Of a stretch of 64,000 nt of DNA, positions 1 to 7,155 are shown in pieces. A model generated the notes under the pieces. That model worked only from the letters and a program-made list of their open reading frames with translations, did not search any database and was not told the origin of the DNA. The stretch is from Clostridia bacterium (lineage in GTDB: Bacteria; Bacillota; Clostridia; Oscillospirales; Acutalibacteraceae). The stretch is from positions 1-64,000 of the forward strand of contig JAGAQV010000012.1 in NCBI GenBank assembly GCA_017622555.1. Reading direction: 5' to 3'. A program made the position numbers and the translations under genes. Position 1 is the stretch's first letter, and each line of letters begins with the position of its first letter.

Positions 1-147
1 CGCTGAGGCGATGAAATAATAAATAAGAAAGAATAAAGAATAAAATCGGTGTCGGCTTTGCCGACAGATTTATATATCGTGCCGTAGGCACACATTTTTT
101 CTTATTTCTTCTTTATTATTTATTCTTTAGGGCGTAAGCCCGATAAA
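1..147. repeat. Palindromic dispersed repeat, copy 1 (window edge may cut it)
   Basis: An AT-rich sequence of about 147 bp that recurs almost unchanged in inverted orientation at 10592-10740. Its outer arms are complementary A/T runs built on AATAAATAAGAAAGAATAAA-like sequence, and four short GC-containing hairpins sit inside: CGC-tgag-GCG at 1-10, GTCGG-ctttg-CCGAC near 50-65, GTGCC-gtag-GGCAC near 79-92, and GGGC-gtaa-GCCC near 130-141. There is no coding capacity. Form and size suit a non-autonomous palindromic element (REP or MITE-like); the family is not recognised. Confidence 0.75.
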
Positions 148-173
148 CTATAATTTGAAATATTCCCCAAAAT

Positions 174-200
174 AAAACCCTTGCATTTGCAAGGGTTTTA
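174..200 (-). terminator. Rho-independent terminator after the Na/Pi transporter
   Basis: The inverted repeat AAAACCCTTGC-att-GCAAGGGTTTT lies directly beyond the stop codon of the minus-strand transporter gene. On the minus strand the stem is followed by a U-rich stretch. Confidence 0.8.
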
Positions 201-203
201 AAA

Positions 204-1949
204 TTACAGTGAATACTTATTTGCATAATTATTAAATTCATCCATAAACTTATCATTTGAGGTGGATTTAATAGCGTTTAAGTACTTATGCGCATCAAGT
301 TTATTTCCATGAAGCTGCATTGTGTATACCGCAATATTCGAGCAATGGTCGGACACACGTTCGAAGTTTGTAAGCAAATCGGTAAAAATAAAGCCAAGCT
401 CTATTGTGCAGTCGTTTGCCTGAAGTCTTTCAATATGTAATGCTTTAAGATTATCGTTAAGACTGTCAATTACCTGTTCGAGCGGCTCAACGTGGGAAGC
501 TATGGCGGCATCGTCCTTTTGGAATGAGGTAACGGTCAAATCAACAATTTCGTTAATAGCGCTTGCTACAATTGAAAGTTCTTTTTGCGCATTGTCTGAA
601 AACTTAATGCCTTTCGTGTGCATTTCTTCAGCAAGCTTGCAAATGTTCAGTGCGTGGTCGCTTATACGCTCGTAATCGCCGATTGAATGAAGCATTCTGG
701 CCACTGCGTGTGAATCGCTTTGAGAAAGGTTATTACTGCTTATTCTTACTAAATAGGTACCAAGCCTGTCCTCATATTTGTCGGTAAGGTTTTCAAGCTC
801 GGTAAGATTTTGTGCAGTAGCTTCGTCATATTTTTCAAACAGCTTAATTGAATCCGTAATAGACTTCTTTGCGTATTCAGCCATTTCGTTAGCAAGTCGG
901 TGACATTCCGAAATGGCGAGGGGAGAGTTATTAAATATACGCTCGTCCAAAAATACGGTGTGAGTTTCTTCCTGTTTTTCGGGAACAACCCATATACAGA
1001 ATTTAACAAGTAATTTTTTTATAGGTGCTAAAAGAATTGTGTTAATTGCATTAAACAATGTGTGAACAATTGCAACACCAACCATTGCAATTTCAGCGCC
1101 TAAAATGTTAACACCAAAGGCTCGCATAACATACATAATAATCATACAAAAGATGGAGCCAAACACGTTAACTGAAAAGTGCATAACAACAACGCGCTTT
1201 GCGTTTTTGTTGGTGCCAATAGAAGAAATAAGCGCCGTAACACAGGTGCCTATATTAGCGCCAAGCACAAGCGGAATTGCCATTTCCCAGGTGATGCCGC
1301 CTGTAAGGGCAAGCGCCTGAACAATACCAATTGTTGCGGCTGATGACTGAATAACACCCGTAAACACGGTGGAAACTAAAAGTGCAACAATTGGGCTTTT
1401 GAGTGCCAATAAAAAGGTGTCAAAGCCATCGAGTGTACGGACTGAAGCCATTGAATCACTCATAAGGTCCATACCGCAAATTAAAATTGAAAAGCCAATA
1501 AAAATGTTTCCAAGCTCTTTTTTCTTATCGCTTTTTGAAAACATTTGCATCACTATGCCCACACCTGCAAGCAAGGGGGCAAAGGTAGAGGGATTTAAAA
1601 GTGTTATAAAGAAATTACCTTCAAGCCCCGCAAGGCTTAAAAGCCAAGCAGTAAGGGTTGTGCCCACGTTTGAGCCCATAATCATACCGAAGGTGTTGGT
1701 AAAATCCATAATACCGGAGTTTACAAGACCAACAAGCATAACCGTCATAGCTGAGGAGGACTGAATAGCGATTGTTATACCAGCGCCTAAAAAGAAGCCC
1801 AAAAGGTCGTTTGAGGTAACCTTTCGCATTGTTCTTTCAAGTCCGCCACCAGCCATTGTTTCAAGCCCACCGGACATTACGTTCATACCGAAAAGGAAGA
1901 ACACAAGCCCGCCAATAAGCATAACAATCATATTAAAGATAGTTTCCAT
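204..1949 (-). CDS. Na/Pi cotransporter family protein with C-terminal PhoU-like domain
   Basis: Predicted sodium-dependent phosphate (or related anion) transporter of the NptA/YjbB type in the cytoplasmic membrane. The N-terminal ~320 residues hold eight or so hydrophobic segments and the two family repeats, each with a QSS signature (IQSSSAMT near residue 62 and IQSSAATI near residue 200). The last ~220 residues form a helical PhoU-like domain (LHSIGDYERISDHALNI is typical), which in this family probably modulates transport. Length of 581 residues is usual for the two-domain form. Start is ATG at 1949. It is the last gene before the terminator and lies 12 nt downstream of glyQS, so the two may be cotranscribed although their functions are unrelated. 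The substrate is inferred from the family. Confidence 0.88.
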   Translation of the reverse strand: METIFNMIVMLIGGLVFFLFGMNVMSGGLETMAGGGLERTMRKVTSNDLLGFFLGAGITIAIQSSSAMTVMLVGLVNSGIMDFTNTFGMIMGSNVGTTLTAWLLSLAGLEGNFFITLLNPSTFAPLLAGVGIVMQMFSKSDKKKELGNIFIGFSILICGMDLMSDSMASVRTLDGFDTFLLALKSPIVALLVSTVFTGVIQSSAATIGIVQALALTGGITWEMAIPLVLGANIGTCVTALISSIGTNKNAKRVVVMHFSVNVFGSIFCMIIMYVMRAFGVNILGAEIAMVGVAIVHTLFNAINTILLAPIKKLLVKFCIWVVPEKQEETHTVFLDERIFNNSPLAISECHRLANEMAEYAKKSITDSIKLFEKYDEATAQNLTELENLTDKYEDRLGTYLVRISSNNLSQSDSHAVARMLHSIGDYERISDHALNICKLAEEMHTKGIKFSDNAQKELSIVASAINEIVDLTVTSFQKDDAAIASHVEPLEQVIDSLNDNLKALHIERLQANDCTIELGFIFTDLLTNFERVSDHCSNIAVYTMQLHGNKLDAHKYLNAIKSTSNDKFMDEFNNYANKYSL

Positions 1950-1961
1950 AAAGTTTCACCA

Positions 1962-3353
1962 TTAAAATTCAACGGCTTTTTCAATATAAGCCTTAAGGTC
2001 AGTAATCGGGATACGTTTTTGTTCCATTGTGTCACGGTCGCGAACAGTAACGCAACCGTCTTCTAATGAATCAAAGTCGTAGGTGATGCATATCGGTGTA
2101 CCGATTTCGTCCTCACGGCGATAACGCTTACCGATAGAGCCTGCATCGTCAAAGTCTATATTGAAGTATTTTGAAAGCTCGGTGTATACTTCGCTTGCTT
2201 TATCTGAAAGCTTTTTAGAAAGGGGAAGAACAGCTGCCTTAAAGGGAGCAAGGGCAGGGTGTAAGCGAAGAACTACACGTGTGTCACCCTTTTCATCCTT
2301 CTCTTCATCATAGGCATTGCAGAAAAATGCCAAAAGCACACGGTCTGCACCCAAGGACGGTTCAATAACGTAAGGAATATACTTTTCGTTGGTTTCGGGG
2401 TCGAAATATTCCATACTTTCACCCGAATGGTTAGCATGCTGAGTAAGGTCGTAATCGGTACGGTCAGCCACACCCCACAATTCGCCCCAACCGAATGGGA
2501 ACAAGAATTCAAAGTCGGTAGTTGCTTTTGAATAGAAGCAAAGCTCGTCTTTATCGTGGTCACGAAGGCGAAGGCTGTCCTTATCCATACCAAGATTCAA
2601 TAACCAGTCACGGCAGTAGCCACGCCAAAATTCAAACCATTCAAGGTCGGTGCCGGGCTTGCAGAAGAATTCAAGCTCCATTTGTTCAAATTCACGTGTA
2701 CGGAAAATGAAGTTACCGGGGGTGATTTCATTACGGAATGATTTGCCGATTTGTGCAACGCCGAAGGGAACCTTTTTACGTGTTGTACGGGCAATGTTCT
2801 TAAAGTTTACAAAAATACCTTGTGCGGTTTCGGGACGAAGGTAAAGGGTAGAGGTGCTGTCCTCAGTTACGCCCTGGAAGGTTTTAAACATAAGGTTGAA
2901 TTTGCGAATGTCGGTAAAATCGTGCGAGCCACAGTCGGGGCAAGCAATGCCGTGTTCTTTAATATATTCGCTCATTTGGGCATCGCTCATAGCGGCAGGG
3001 TTATCTGAAAGGCCGTTTTGTGCAACATAGTCTTCAATAAGCTTATCGGCACGGTGACGGGTTTTGCAATTTTTACAGTCCATAAGCGGATCCGAAAAGC
3101 CGCCAAGGTGACCTGAAGCTACCCAGGTTTCAGGGTTCATAATAATTGCGCTGTCAAGCCCAACGTTATAAGGGCATTCCTGAACAAACTTTTTCCACCA
3201 AGCCCTTTTAATGTTGTTTTTTAGTTCAACACCTAAGGGGCCATAGTCCCACGAGTTTGCAAGACCGCCGTAAATTTCACTGCCGGGGTATATAAAGCCG
3301 CGACCCTTGGCTAAGGTAACGACTGTTTCCATATTTTTCATTGAATTTTCCAT
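1962..3353 (-). CDS. glyQS: Glycyl-tRNA synthetase, single-chain dimeric type
   Basis: Charges tRNA-Gly with glycine in the cytoplasm. This is the alpha2 class II enzyme, not the alpha2beta2 form. Residues 14-40 carry [20 protein letters not shown], the family N-terminal signature; motif 2 is visible as [10 protein letters not shown] and the adjacent [14 protein letters not shown]; motif 3 is [10 protein letters not shown]; and a C-terminal anticodon-binding domain follows ([12 protein letters not shown] onward). A zinc-type Cys cluster (CKNC ... CPDC) occurs near residues 93-140. 463 residues is normal. Start ATG at 3353 is supported by GGAGG 8 nt upstream. The upstream gap is short, and no T-box leader is visible. 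A tRNA-Gly gene lies 7.6 kb away. Confidence 0.97.
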   Translation of the reverse strand: MENSMKNMETVVTLAKGRGFIYPGSEIYGGLANSWDYGPLGVELKNNIKRAWWKKFVQECPYNVGLDSAIIMNPETWVASGHLGGFSDPLMDCKNCKTRHRADKLIEDYVAQNGLSDNPAAMSDAQMSEYIKEHGIACPDCGSHDFTDIRKFNLMFKTFQGVTEDSTSTLYLRPETAQGIFVNFKNIARTTRKKVPFGVAQIGKSFRNEITPGNFIFRTREFEQMELEFFCKPGTDLEWFEFWRGYCRDWLLNLGMDKDSLRLRDHDKDELCFYSKATTDFEFLFPFGWGELWGVADRTDYDLTQHANHSGESMEYFDPETNEKYIPYVIEPSLGADRVLLAFFCNAYDEEKDEKGDTRVVLRLHPALAPFKAAVLPLSKKLSDKASEVYTELSKYFNIDFDDAGSIGKRYRREDEIGTPICITYDFDSLEDGCVTVRDRDTMEQKRIPITDLKAYIEKAVEF

Positions 3354-3423
3354 TTTTTATCCTCCGATAAAGCCAAATTTCTACAAATACTATATTACCT
3401 AAAAAACCGCTAAAAGTCAATAC

Positions 3424-3452
3424 TTGACATATTTAATTATATAGTTTATACT
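3424..3452 (+). promoter_or_regulatory. Sigma-A promoter for the small-protein pair
   Basis: TTGACA at 3424-3429, a 17-nt spacer and TATACT at 3447-3452, with AGGAGG at 3472-3477 ahead of the GTG start at 3486. A near-consensus vegetative promoter, so the two unknown genes downstream are probably well expressed. Confidence 0.8.
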
Positions 3453-3485
3453 ATTATGGATAGAATAAATTAGGAGGTATTCGTT

Positions 3486-3749
3486 GTGGATAATAGAAAT
3501 ATATTGCTTCATAACGTTGATTTTGACGATTTAATAAAAACGATTGATGAATGTCAAGGCGATGTCTTTCTTGAGACTGTCGATGGTGATGTTTTAAATT
3601 TAAAATCTAAACTATGCCAACTAATTGGGCTTAGTACAATTTTAAAACATTCACAGGTAGGGGAAGCAATTCTTCGTTGTACAAATCCTGATGACGAAAC
3701 CCTACTTTTTAGATTTAATCTTTACGGTGAAGTACCAAAAAAGGAGTAA
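3486..3749 (+). CDS. Small acidic protein of unknown function
   Basis: 87 residues, GTG start at 3486 chosen because AGGAGG stands 8 nt upstream. No signal peptide or membrane segment. The core 'CQGDVFLETVDGDVLNLKSKL' region (quoted here only by its ends: CQGDVFLE and LNLKSKL) resembles short clostridial proteins that databases often label 'polyA polymerase'; that label is almost certainly a propagated error and gives no function. Translationally close to the next gene (3-nt gap) and driven by its own strong promoter. I do not assign a role. Confidence 0.75.
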   Translation: MDNRNILLHNVDFDDLIKTIDECQGDVFLETVDGDVLNLKSKLCQLIGLSTILKHSQVGEAILRCTNPDDETLLFRFNLYGEVPKKE

Positions 3750-3752
3750 GTT

Positions 3753-4025
3753 ATGGCTGAAAATTTTATTACTTATAAAGAAAAGCCTTTAGTAAGGTGT
3801 AAAAATGAAATTTATTACGGCGATATGGCCGAAGCTTTTGTAGTTAAGTTTACAATTTTGGGTGAGGATGAAAACGGTGACCCCAACAAAATTAAGGTGC
3901 AGCTTTTAAAAAGCGATACTGCCTTAAGTGATAAGGACCGCATTGTTAAGGAAACTACCAAGTCTTCAATGTTTGAAGCGCTTGACTTTGGCTTTGTTTG
4001 GCTTGAACGTGCATTAAAATCTTAA
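3753..4025 (+). CDS. Small protein of unknown function
   Basis: 90 residues, starting 3 nt after the previous stop with AAGGAG overlapping that gene's end, so the pair is very likely one transcript. Predicted soluble, alpha/beta, with no recognised motif. The sequence ends in an aromatic segment (DFGFVWLERALKS). A strong hairpin terminator follows within 10 nt. Function unknown; the partner gene is the only context. Confidence 0.75.
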   Translation: MAENFITYKEKPLVRCKNEIYYGDMAEAFVVKFTILGEDENGDPNKIKVQLLKSDTALSDKDRIVKETTKSSMFEALDFGFVWLERALKS

Positions 4026-4032
4026 TAAAAGA

Positions 4033-4063
4033 ATTAAGCCCGACCTTTTTGGTCGGGCTTAAA
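4033..4063. terminator. Bidirectional terminator
   Basis: TAAGCCCGACC-ttttt-GGTCGGGCTTA, an 11-bp perfect stem between two converging genes, flanked by A-rich sequence on one side and T-rich on the other, so it can serve both strands. Confidence 0.88.
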
Positions 4064-5419
4064 TTATTTTTCGGCTGTTTTTTTGTTTTGGTCAATGCCT
4101 TCGGTGCTTTCCTTCATAAATAAAATCTTAAAGGTTAAAATAAGCAATTTAATATCAAGCCAAATAGAATAGCTTTCAATATATATAAGGTCCATCTTAA
4201 GCTTGTCGGCAGGGGTGGTGTTATACTTACCATAAAGCTGCGCATAGCCTGTAAGACCTGCTTTTGTCTTTAAGCGATATGCAAATTCGGGTAGGTTTTC
4301 GTAATATTGCTCGGCAATTTCGGGGCGTTCGGGACGTGGGCCCACAAGCGACATATCACCCTTTAAAACGTTTATAAGCTGGGGTAATTCGTCTAAACGG
4401 GTGGCACGAATAAATTTGCCTACAGGGGTTATACGGCTGTCAGATTTTGAAGCTAAAACCGCACCGCTTTTGCCTTCGGCATTTTCAATCATACTACGGA
4501 ATTTATACACGTAAAAGTGTTTGCCGTTTAAGGTTAAGCGTTCCTGCTTATATAAAATGCTTCCGCCGTCGTACAGCTTTATTGCCAAAGCAGTTATGAG
4601 CATAAAGGGCGATGCAAAAACCAGCATTATGCCTGACACCAAAATATCAAGAGTACGCTTAAAGAAACGTTGTTCAGGGCTAAGGCCTAGGTTTTTACCC
4701 ATAATAACCACTGTATCGCCAATTTGTATTTGGTGGCTTTTGCTAATCAAAATATCGGTAACTGACGGCATCATATAAATGCGTTTTTGATGCGCATAGC
4801 AATAAGAATAAAGCTTGTTTGCAACAGTTTTATCGATATCACAAATAAGTACACCCTCGTACTTATCGATAAGCATTTTTATTTTTTCAACATCTTCAGT
4901 ATTAATATTAACACCACGCATAATTTTAAAACGATGGTGAATTTGATTCATTCTTGTAATAAGTCTAAAGCCAGCTTGGTCATCACCAAAAATTGCCAAA
5001 AGTTCTTTCGGGGGATAAAGCTTAAAGTATATAGTGTTTGCACAAACTGCACCCACAAAGCCTACAGAAGCCTGAATGAATGTGCTTATAATTAAATATA
5101 TAGGGTCAAGCATTTCACGTGCAATAAGGCTTAATTCCATATACATCATAAAATTTGTTACAAAAACAGAAAGCGAAAAGCTGTAAATAATTTCAGAAAG
5201 ACGGTATATGCCAATTTTAAAAGCACTAAAAAGTGAGCCAAACAATATCAGCAAAAATACAAACGAAAAAACCACCAAATAGTTACCGTTTTGGTCGAAA
5301 AGTGAGTTGGTATAATAATTAACCCATGTTTCAATAAATACAAGAGTAATTGCACTGACTATAAGTGCTTTAATCGTAAGCATTACAGATTTTCTAATTT
5401 TAATAAATGTTTTTAGCAT
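4064..5419 (-). CDS. Polyprenyl glycosylphosphotransferase (initiating sugar transferase)
   Basis: Transfers a sugar-1-phosphate from a nucleotide sugar to undecaprenyl phosphate, the first step of an exopolysaccharide or cell-surface glycan. The N-terminal ~150 residues contain four hydrophobic segments, a middle portion resembles the soluble nucleotide-binding-like domain of the WbaP/WcaJ group, and the C-terminal ~200 residues are the Bacterial_transf catalytic domain: a membrane helix (RTLDILVSG...), YKFRSM, the DELPQL motif, GDMSLVGPRPERPE and GLTGYAQLYG. 451 residues fits the family. It starts 20 nt after queT ends in the same direction. No glycosyltransferase cluster surrounds it, although galE and a membrane GT2 lie about 8 kb away. 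The sugar specificity cannot be read. Confidence 0.9.
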   Translation of the reverse strand: MLKTFIKIRKSVMLTIKALIVSAITLVFIETWVNYYTNSLFDQNGNYLVVFSFVFLLILFGSLFSAFKIGIYRLSEIIYSFSLSVFVTNFMMYMELSLIAREMLDPIYLIISTFIQASVGFVGAVCANTIYFKLYPPKELLAIFGDDQAGFRLITRMNQIHHRFKIMRGVNINTEDVEKIKMLIDKYEGVLICDIDKTVANKLYSYCYAHQKRIYMMPSVTDILISKSHQIQIGDTVVIMGKNLGLSPEQRFFKRTLDILVSGIMLVFASPFMLITALAIKLYDGGSILYKQERLTLNGKHFYVYKFRSMIENAEGKSGAVLASKSDSRITPVGKFIRATRLDELPQLINVLKGDMSLVGPRPERPEIAEQYYENLPEFAYRLKTKAGLTGYAQLYGKYNTTPADKLKMDLIYIESYSIWLDIKLLILTFKILFMKESTEGIDQNKKTAEK

Positions 5420-5439
5420 GGTAGCACCTTTAAAAATCG

Positions 5440-5964
5440 TTATTTTTTACTACTTATTTTTTCAAAAATGTTATATTTATTAAATGCCAAATAAAATGGT
5501 ATACCAAAAATGAAACAAACAATAAACTGACTTATTCCGATTTGTGCTGCAGAAATTAAAAAAGCCCAAATAAAAGAAGTGTCAGGCATAAAGAAAATTG
5601 CAATTTCAAAGCCTATAACAACTGCATTTATAATTACAGGGGGTAAGAGCGACAAAAATGGAATACCCTTTAATTTTATATTTCGCAAATAATATGTTAA
5701 AAATGCAGCCGCAAGTGTTGCTAATGTGCCGAATACCATATCAATTACGTTAAACGAGCCTATGTTGGAGATAAAGCACCCAACCGCAAGTCCCGGAATG
5801 GCGGCAGGGGTAAAAACAGGCAAAATGGTCAGCACTTCTGAAAGCCGAAGCTGAACAGGACCAAAGGCTAAACCGAAAACCCCGCTTAAAAAGGTAAGTG
5901 AGGCATATGCCGCAGCAATTAAAGCAGCAGAAATAATATAATTCAAATGTTTGCGTTTTGACAT
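5440..5964 (-). CDS. queT: QueT-family ECF substrate-binding (S) component
   Basis: Membrane S component predicted to bind queuosine precursors (preQ0/preQ1 type) and to work with a shared EcfA-EcfA'-EcfT energising module. 174 residues with about five or six membrane segments; diagnostic stretches are FGPVQLRLSEVLTILP (residues ~34-49) and GLAVGCFISN (~59-68). Start ATG at 5964, near AGGTG on the minus strand. No preQ1 riboswitch could be recognised in the upstream 150 nt. A complete ecfA1-ecfA2-ecfT set lies at 44.9-47.5 kb in this window and is the obvious partner. The substrate is inferred from family. Confidence 0.88.
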   Translation of the reverse strand: MSKRKHLNYIISAALIAAAYASLTFLSGVFGLAFGPVQLRLSEVLTILPVFTPAAIPGLAVGCFISNIGSFNVIDMVFGTLATLAAAFLTYYLRNIKLKGIPFLSLLPPVIINAVVIGFEIAIFFMPDTSFIWAFLISAAQIGISQFIVCFIFGIPFYLAFNKYNIFEKISSKK

Positions 5965-5994
5965 TTTTTCACCTAATTATCATACATTGTAATC

Positions 5995-6023
5995 ATTATA
6001 TACCCTTTTGACAAATTTTTCAA
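5995..6023 (-). promoter_or_regulatory. Sigma-A promoter of queT
   Basis: Read on the minus strand: TTGAAA (6023-6018), 17-nt spacer, TATAAT (6000-5995). The -35 box touches the edge of a 20-bp palindrome at 6022-6041. Confidence 0.7.
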
Positions 6024-6041
6024 CAAATAATATTATTTGTT
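6022..6041. promoter_or_regulatory. Perfect 20-bp palindrome between divergent queT and lysR promoters
   Basis: The two halves AACAAATAAT and ATTATTTGTT are exact reverse complements. It overlaps the first bases of the queT -35 box and stands 18 bp ahead of the lysR -35 box. Position suits an operator for the divergently encoded LysR-type regulator, but this is inference. Confidence 0.5.
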
Positions 6042-6058
6042 AATTTTTAAGGCTCTAA

Positions 6059-6087
6059 TTGATAAAAACTGTCTATTGTGTTATAAT
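6059..6087 (+). promoter_or_regulatory. Sigma-A promoter of the LysR-type gene
   Basis: TTGATA at 6059-6064, 17-nt spacer, TATAAT at 6082-6087, about 32 nt ahead of the TTG start codon. Confidence 0.7.
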
Positions 6088-6119
6088 TTTAATATTACTA
6101 AGATTCAGCGGGTGATTTT

Positions 6120-7040
6120 TTGAATATATTACATATGAAATATGCTTTAGAGGTTGCGAAAGCGGGGTCGCTCAGTAAGGCAAGTGAAAAACTGCTTATT
6201 GCGGTACCCAATATAAGTCGTTCTATTAAGGAATTAGAGGCTGATCTGGGTATTGCAATATTTGAACGAACACAAAAGGGTATGGAGCTTACCCCCGAAG
6301 GCGAAGAATTTATGAATTATGCCAAGGTTATTTTGGCGCAAATAAATCAGGTTGAACGCTTTTATAGAGATGGTGCGCCCAAAAAACAGCGGTTTTCAAT
6401 TTCAGTACCGAGAGCATGTTATATTTCCAACGCTTTTGCTGATTTTTCGAAATGCTTAACAAATGATTCTGCTGAAATTTTTTATAAGGAAACCAACTCA
6501 CAGCGTACAATTCATAATCTTGAAAACCACGAATACCGTTTGGGTATAATTAGATATGCCGAAAACTATGATAAGTATTTTAAAGCGCTTTTAGATGAAA
6601 AAAACCTTGTATTTGAAAATGTAACCGATTTCACCTATTCCATTGTTATGAGCCGACAAAGTCCACTTGCCCAAAAGGATAAAATTTCCTTTAGCGATTT
6701 GACTGATTATATTGAAATTGCACACGCCGACCCGTATGTTCCGTCTATGCCACAGTCAAAGGTCGTTAAGGAGGAATTGCCCGATAATATAGAAAGACGC
6801 ATTTTTATTTTTGAACGTGCAAGTCAATTTGAACTTTTGAATAAAAATGAAAATACTTTTATGTGGGTGTCACCTGTACCACAGGATTTGCTTGACCGTT
6901 ATGATTTGGTGCAAAAAAAGTGTATTGATAATAAAAAGGTTTATAAGGACATATTAATCTATAAAAAAGGTTATAAATTAAGTGAACTTGATAAAAAATT
7001 TATTGAATGCTTAACGGAATCGAAAAACAAATATTTATAA
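6120..7040 (+). CDS. LysR-family transcriptional regulator
   Basis: 306 residues, the usual length. Residues ~1-60 are the winged helix-turn-helix (GSLSKASEKLLIAVPNIS then RSIKELEADLGIAIFER), followed by the linker helix and an effector-binding domain of LysR-substrate type. The TTG start at 6120 is preferred because GGGTGAT lies 6-7 nt upstream and it places the HTH at the expected distance from the N-terminus. Divergent from queT and directly upstream of adhE in the same direction, so regulation of adhE, of queT or of itself are the natural hypotheses. The effector is unknown. Confidence 0.9.
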   Translation: MNILHMKYALEVAKAGSLSKASEKLLIAVPNISRSIKELEADLGIAIFERTQKGMELTPEGEEFMNYAKVILAQINQVERFYRDGAPKKQRFSISVPRACYISNAFADFSKCLTNDSAEIFYKETNSQRTIHNLENHEYRLGIIRYAENYDKYFKALLDEKNLVFENVTDFTYSIVMSRQSPLAQKDKISFSDLTDYIEIAHADPYVPSMPQSKVVKEELPDNIERRIFIFERASQFELLNKNENTFMWVSPVPQDLLDRYDLVQKKCIDNKKVYKDILIYKKGYKLSELDKKFIECLTESKNKYL

Positions 7041-7050
7041 TTCAAAAGAA

Positions 7051-7076
7051 GGGGGTTATCAATTTTGATAACCCCC
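7051..7076 (+). terminator. Hairpin after lysR
   Basis: GGGGGTTATCA-attt-TGATAACCCCC, an 11-bp stem 10 nt after the stop. The following sequence has no clean U run on the plus strand, so termination may be partial and could let some transcription reach adhE. Confidence 0.55.
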
Positions 7077-7155
7077 TGAAACATTTTAAGAATTCTCAAA
7101 ACAAAATTTGTTTGTTAAAATAATAACAACAAAACCTTGAATTTGGAGGACTAAA

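Noticed and set aside
1105..1764. Plus-strand ORFs inside the Na/Pi transporter gene
   Set aside because: They lie antisense to a well-supported gene, lack ribosome-binding sites and resemble no protein family.
3354..3423. T-box leader for glyQS
   Set aside because: The upstream region before the divergent promoter is too short and lacks the conserved T-box sequence and terminator.
5965..6119. preQ1 riboswitch upstream of queT
   Set aside because: No sequence matching the preQ1-I, II or III cores was found in the short leader.
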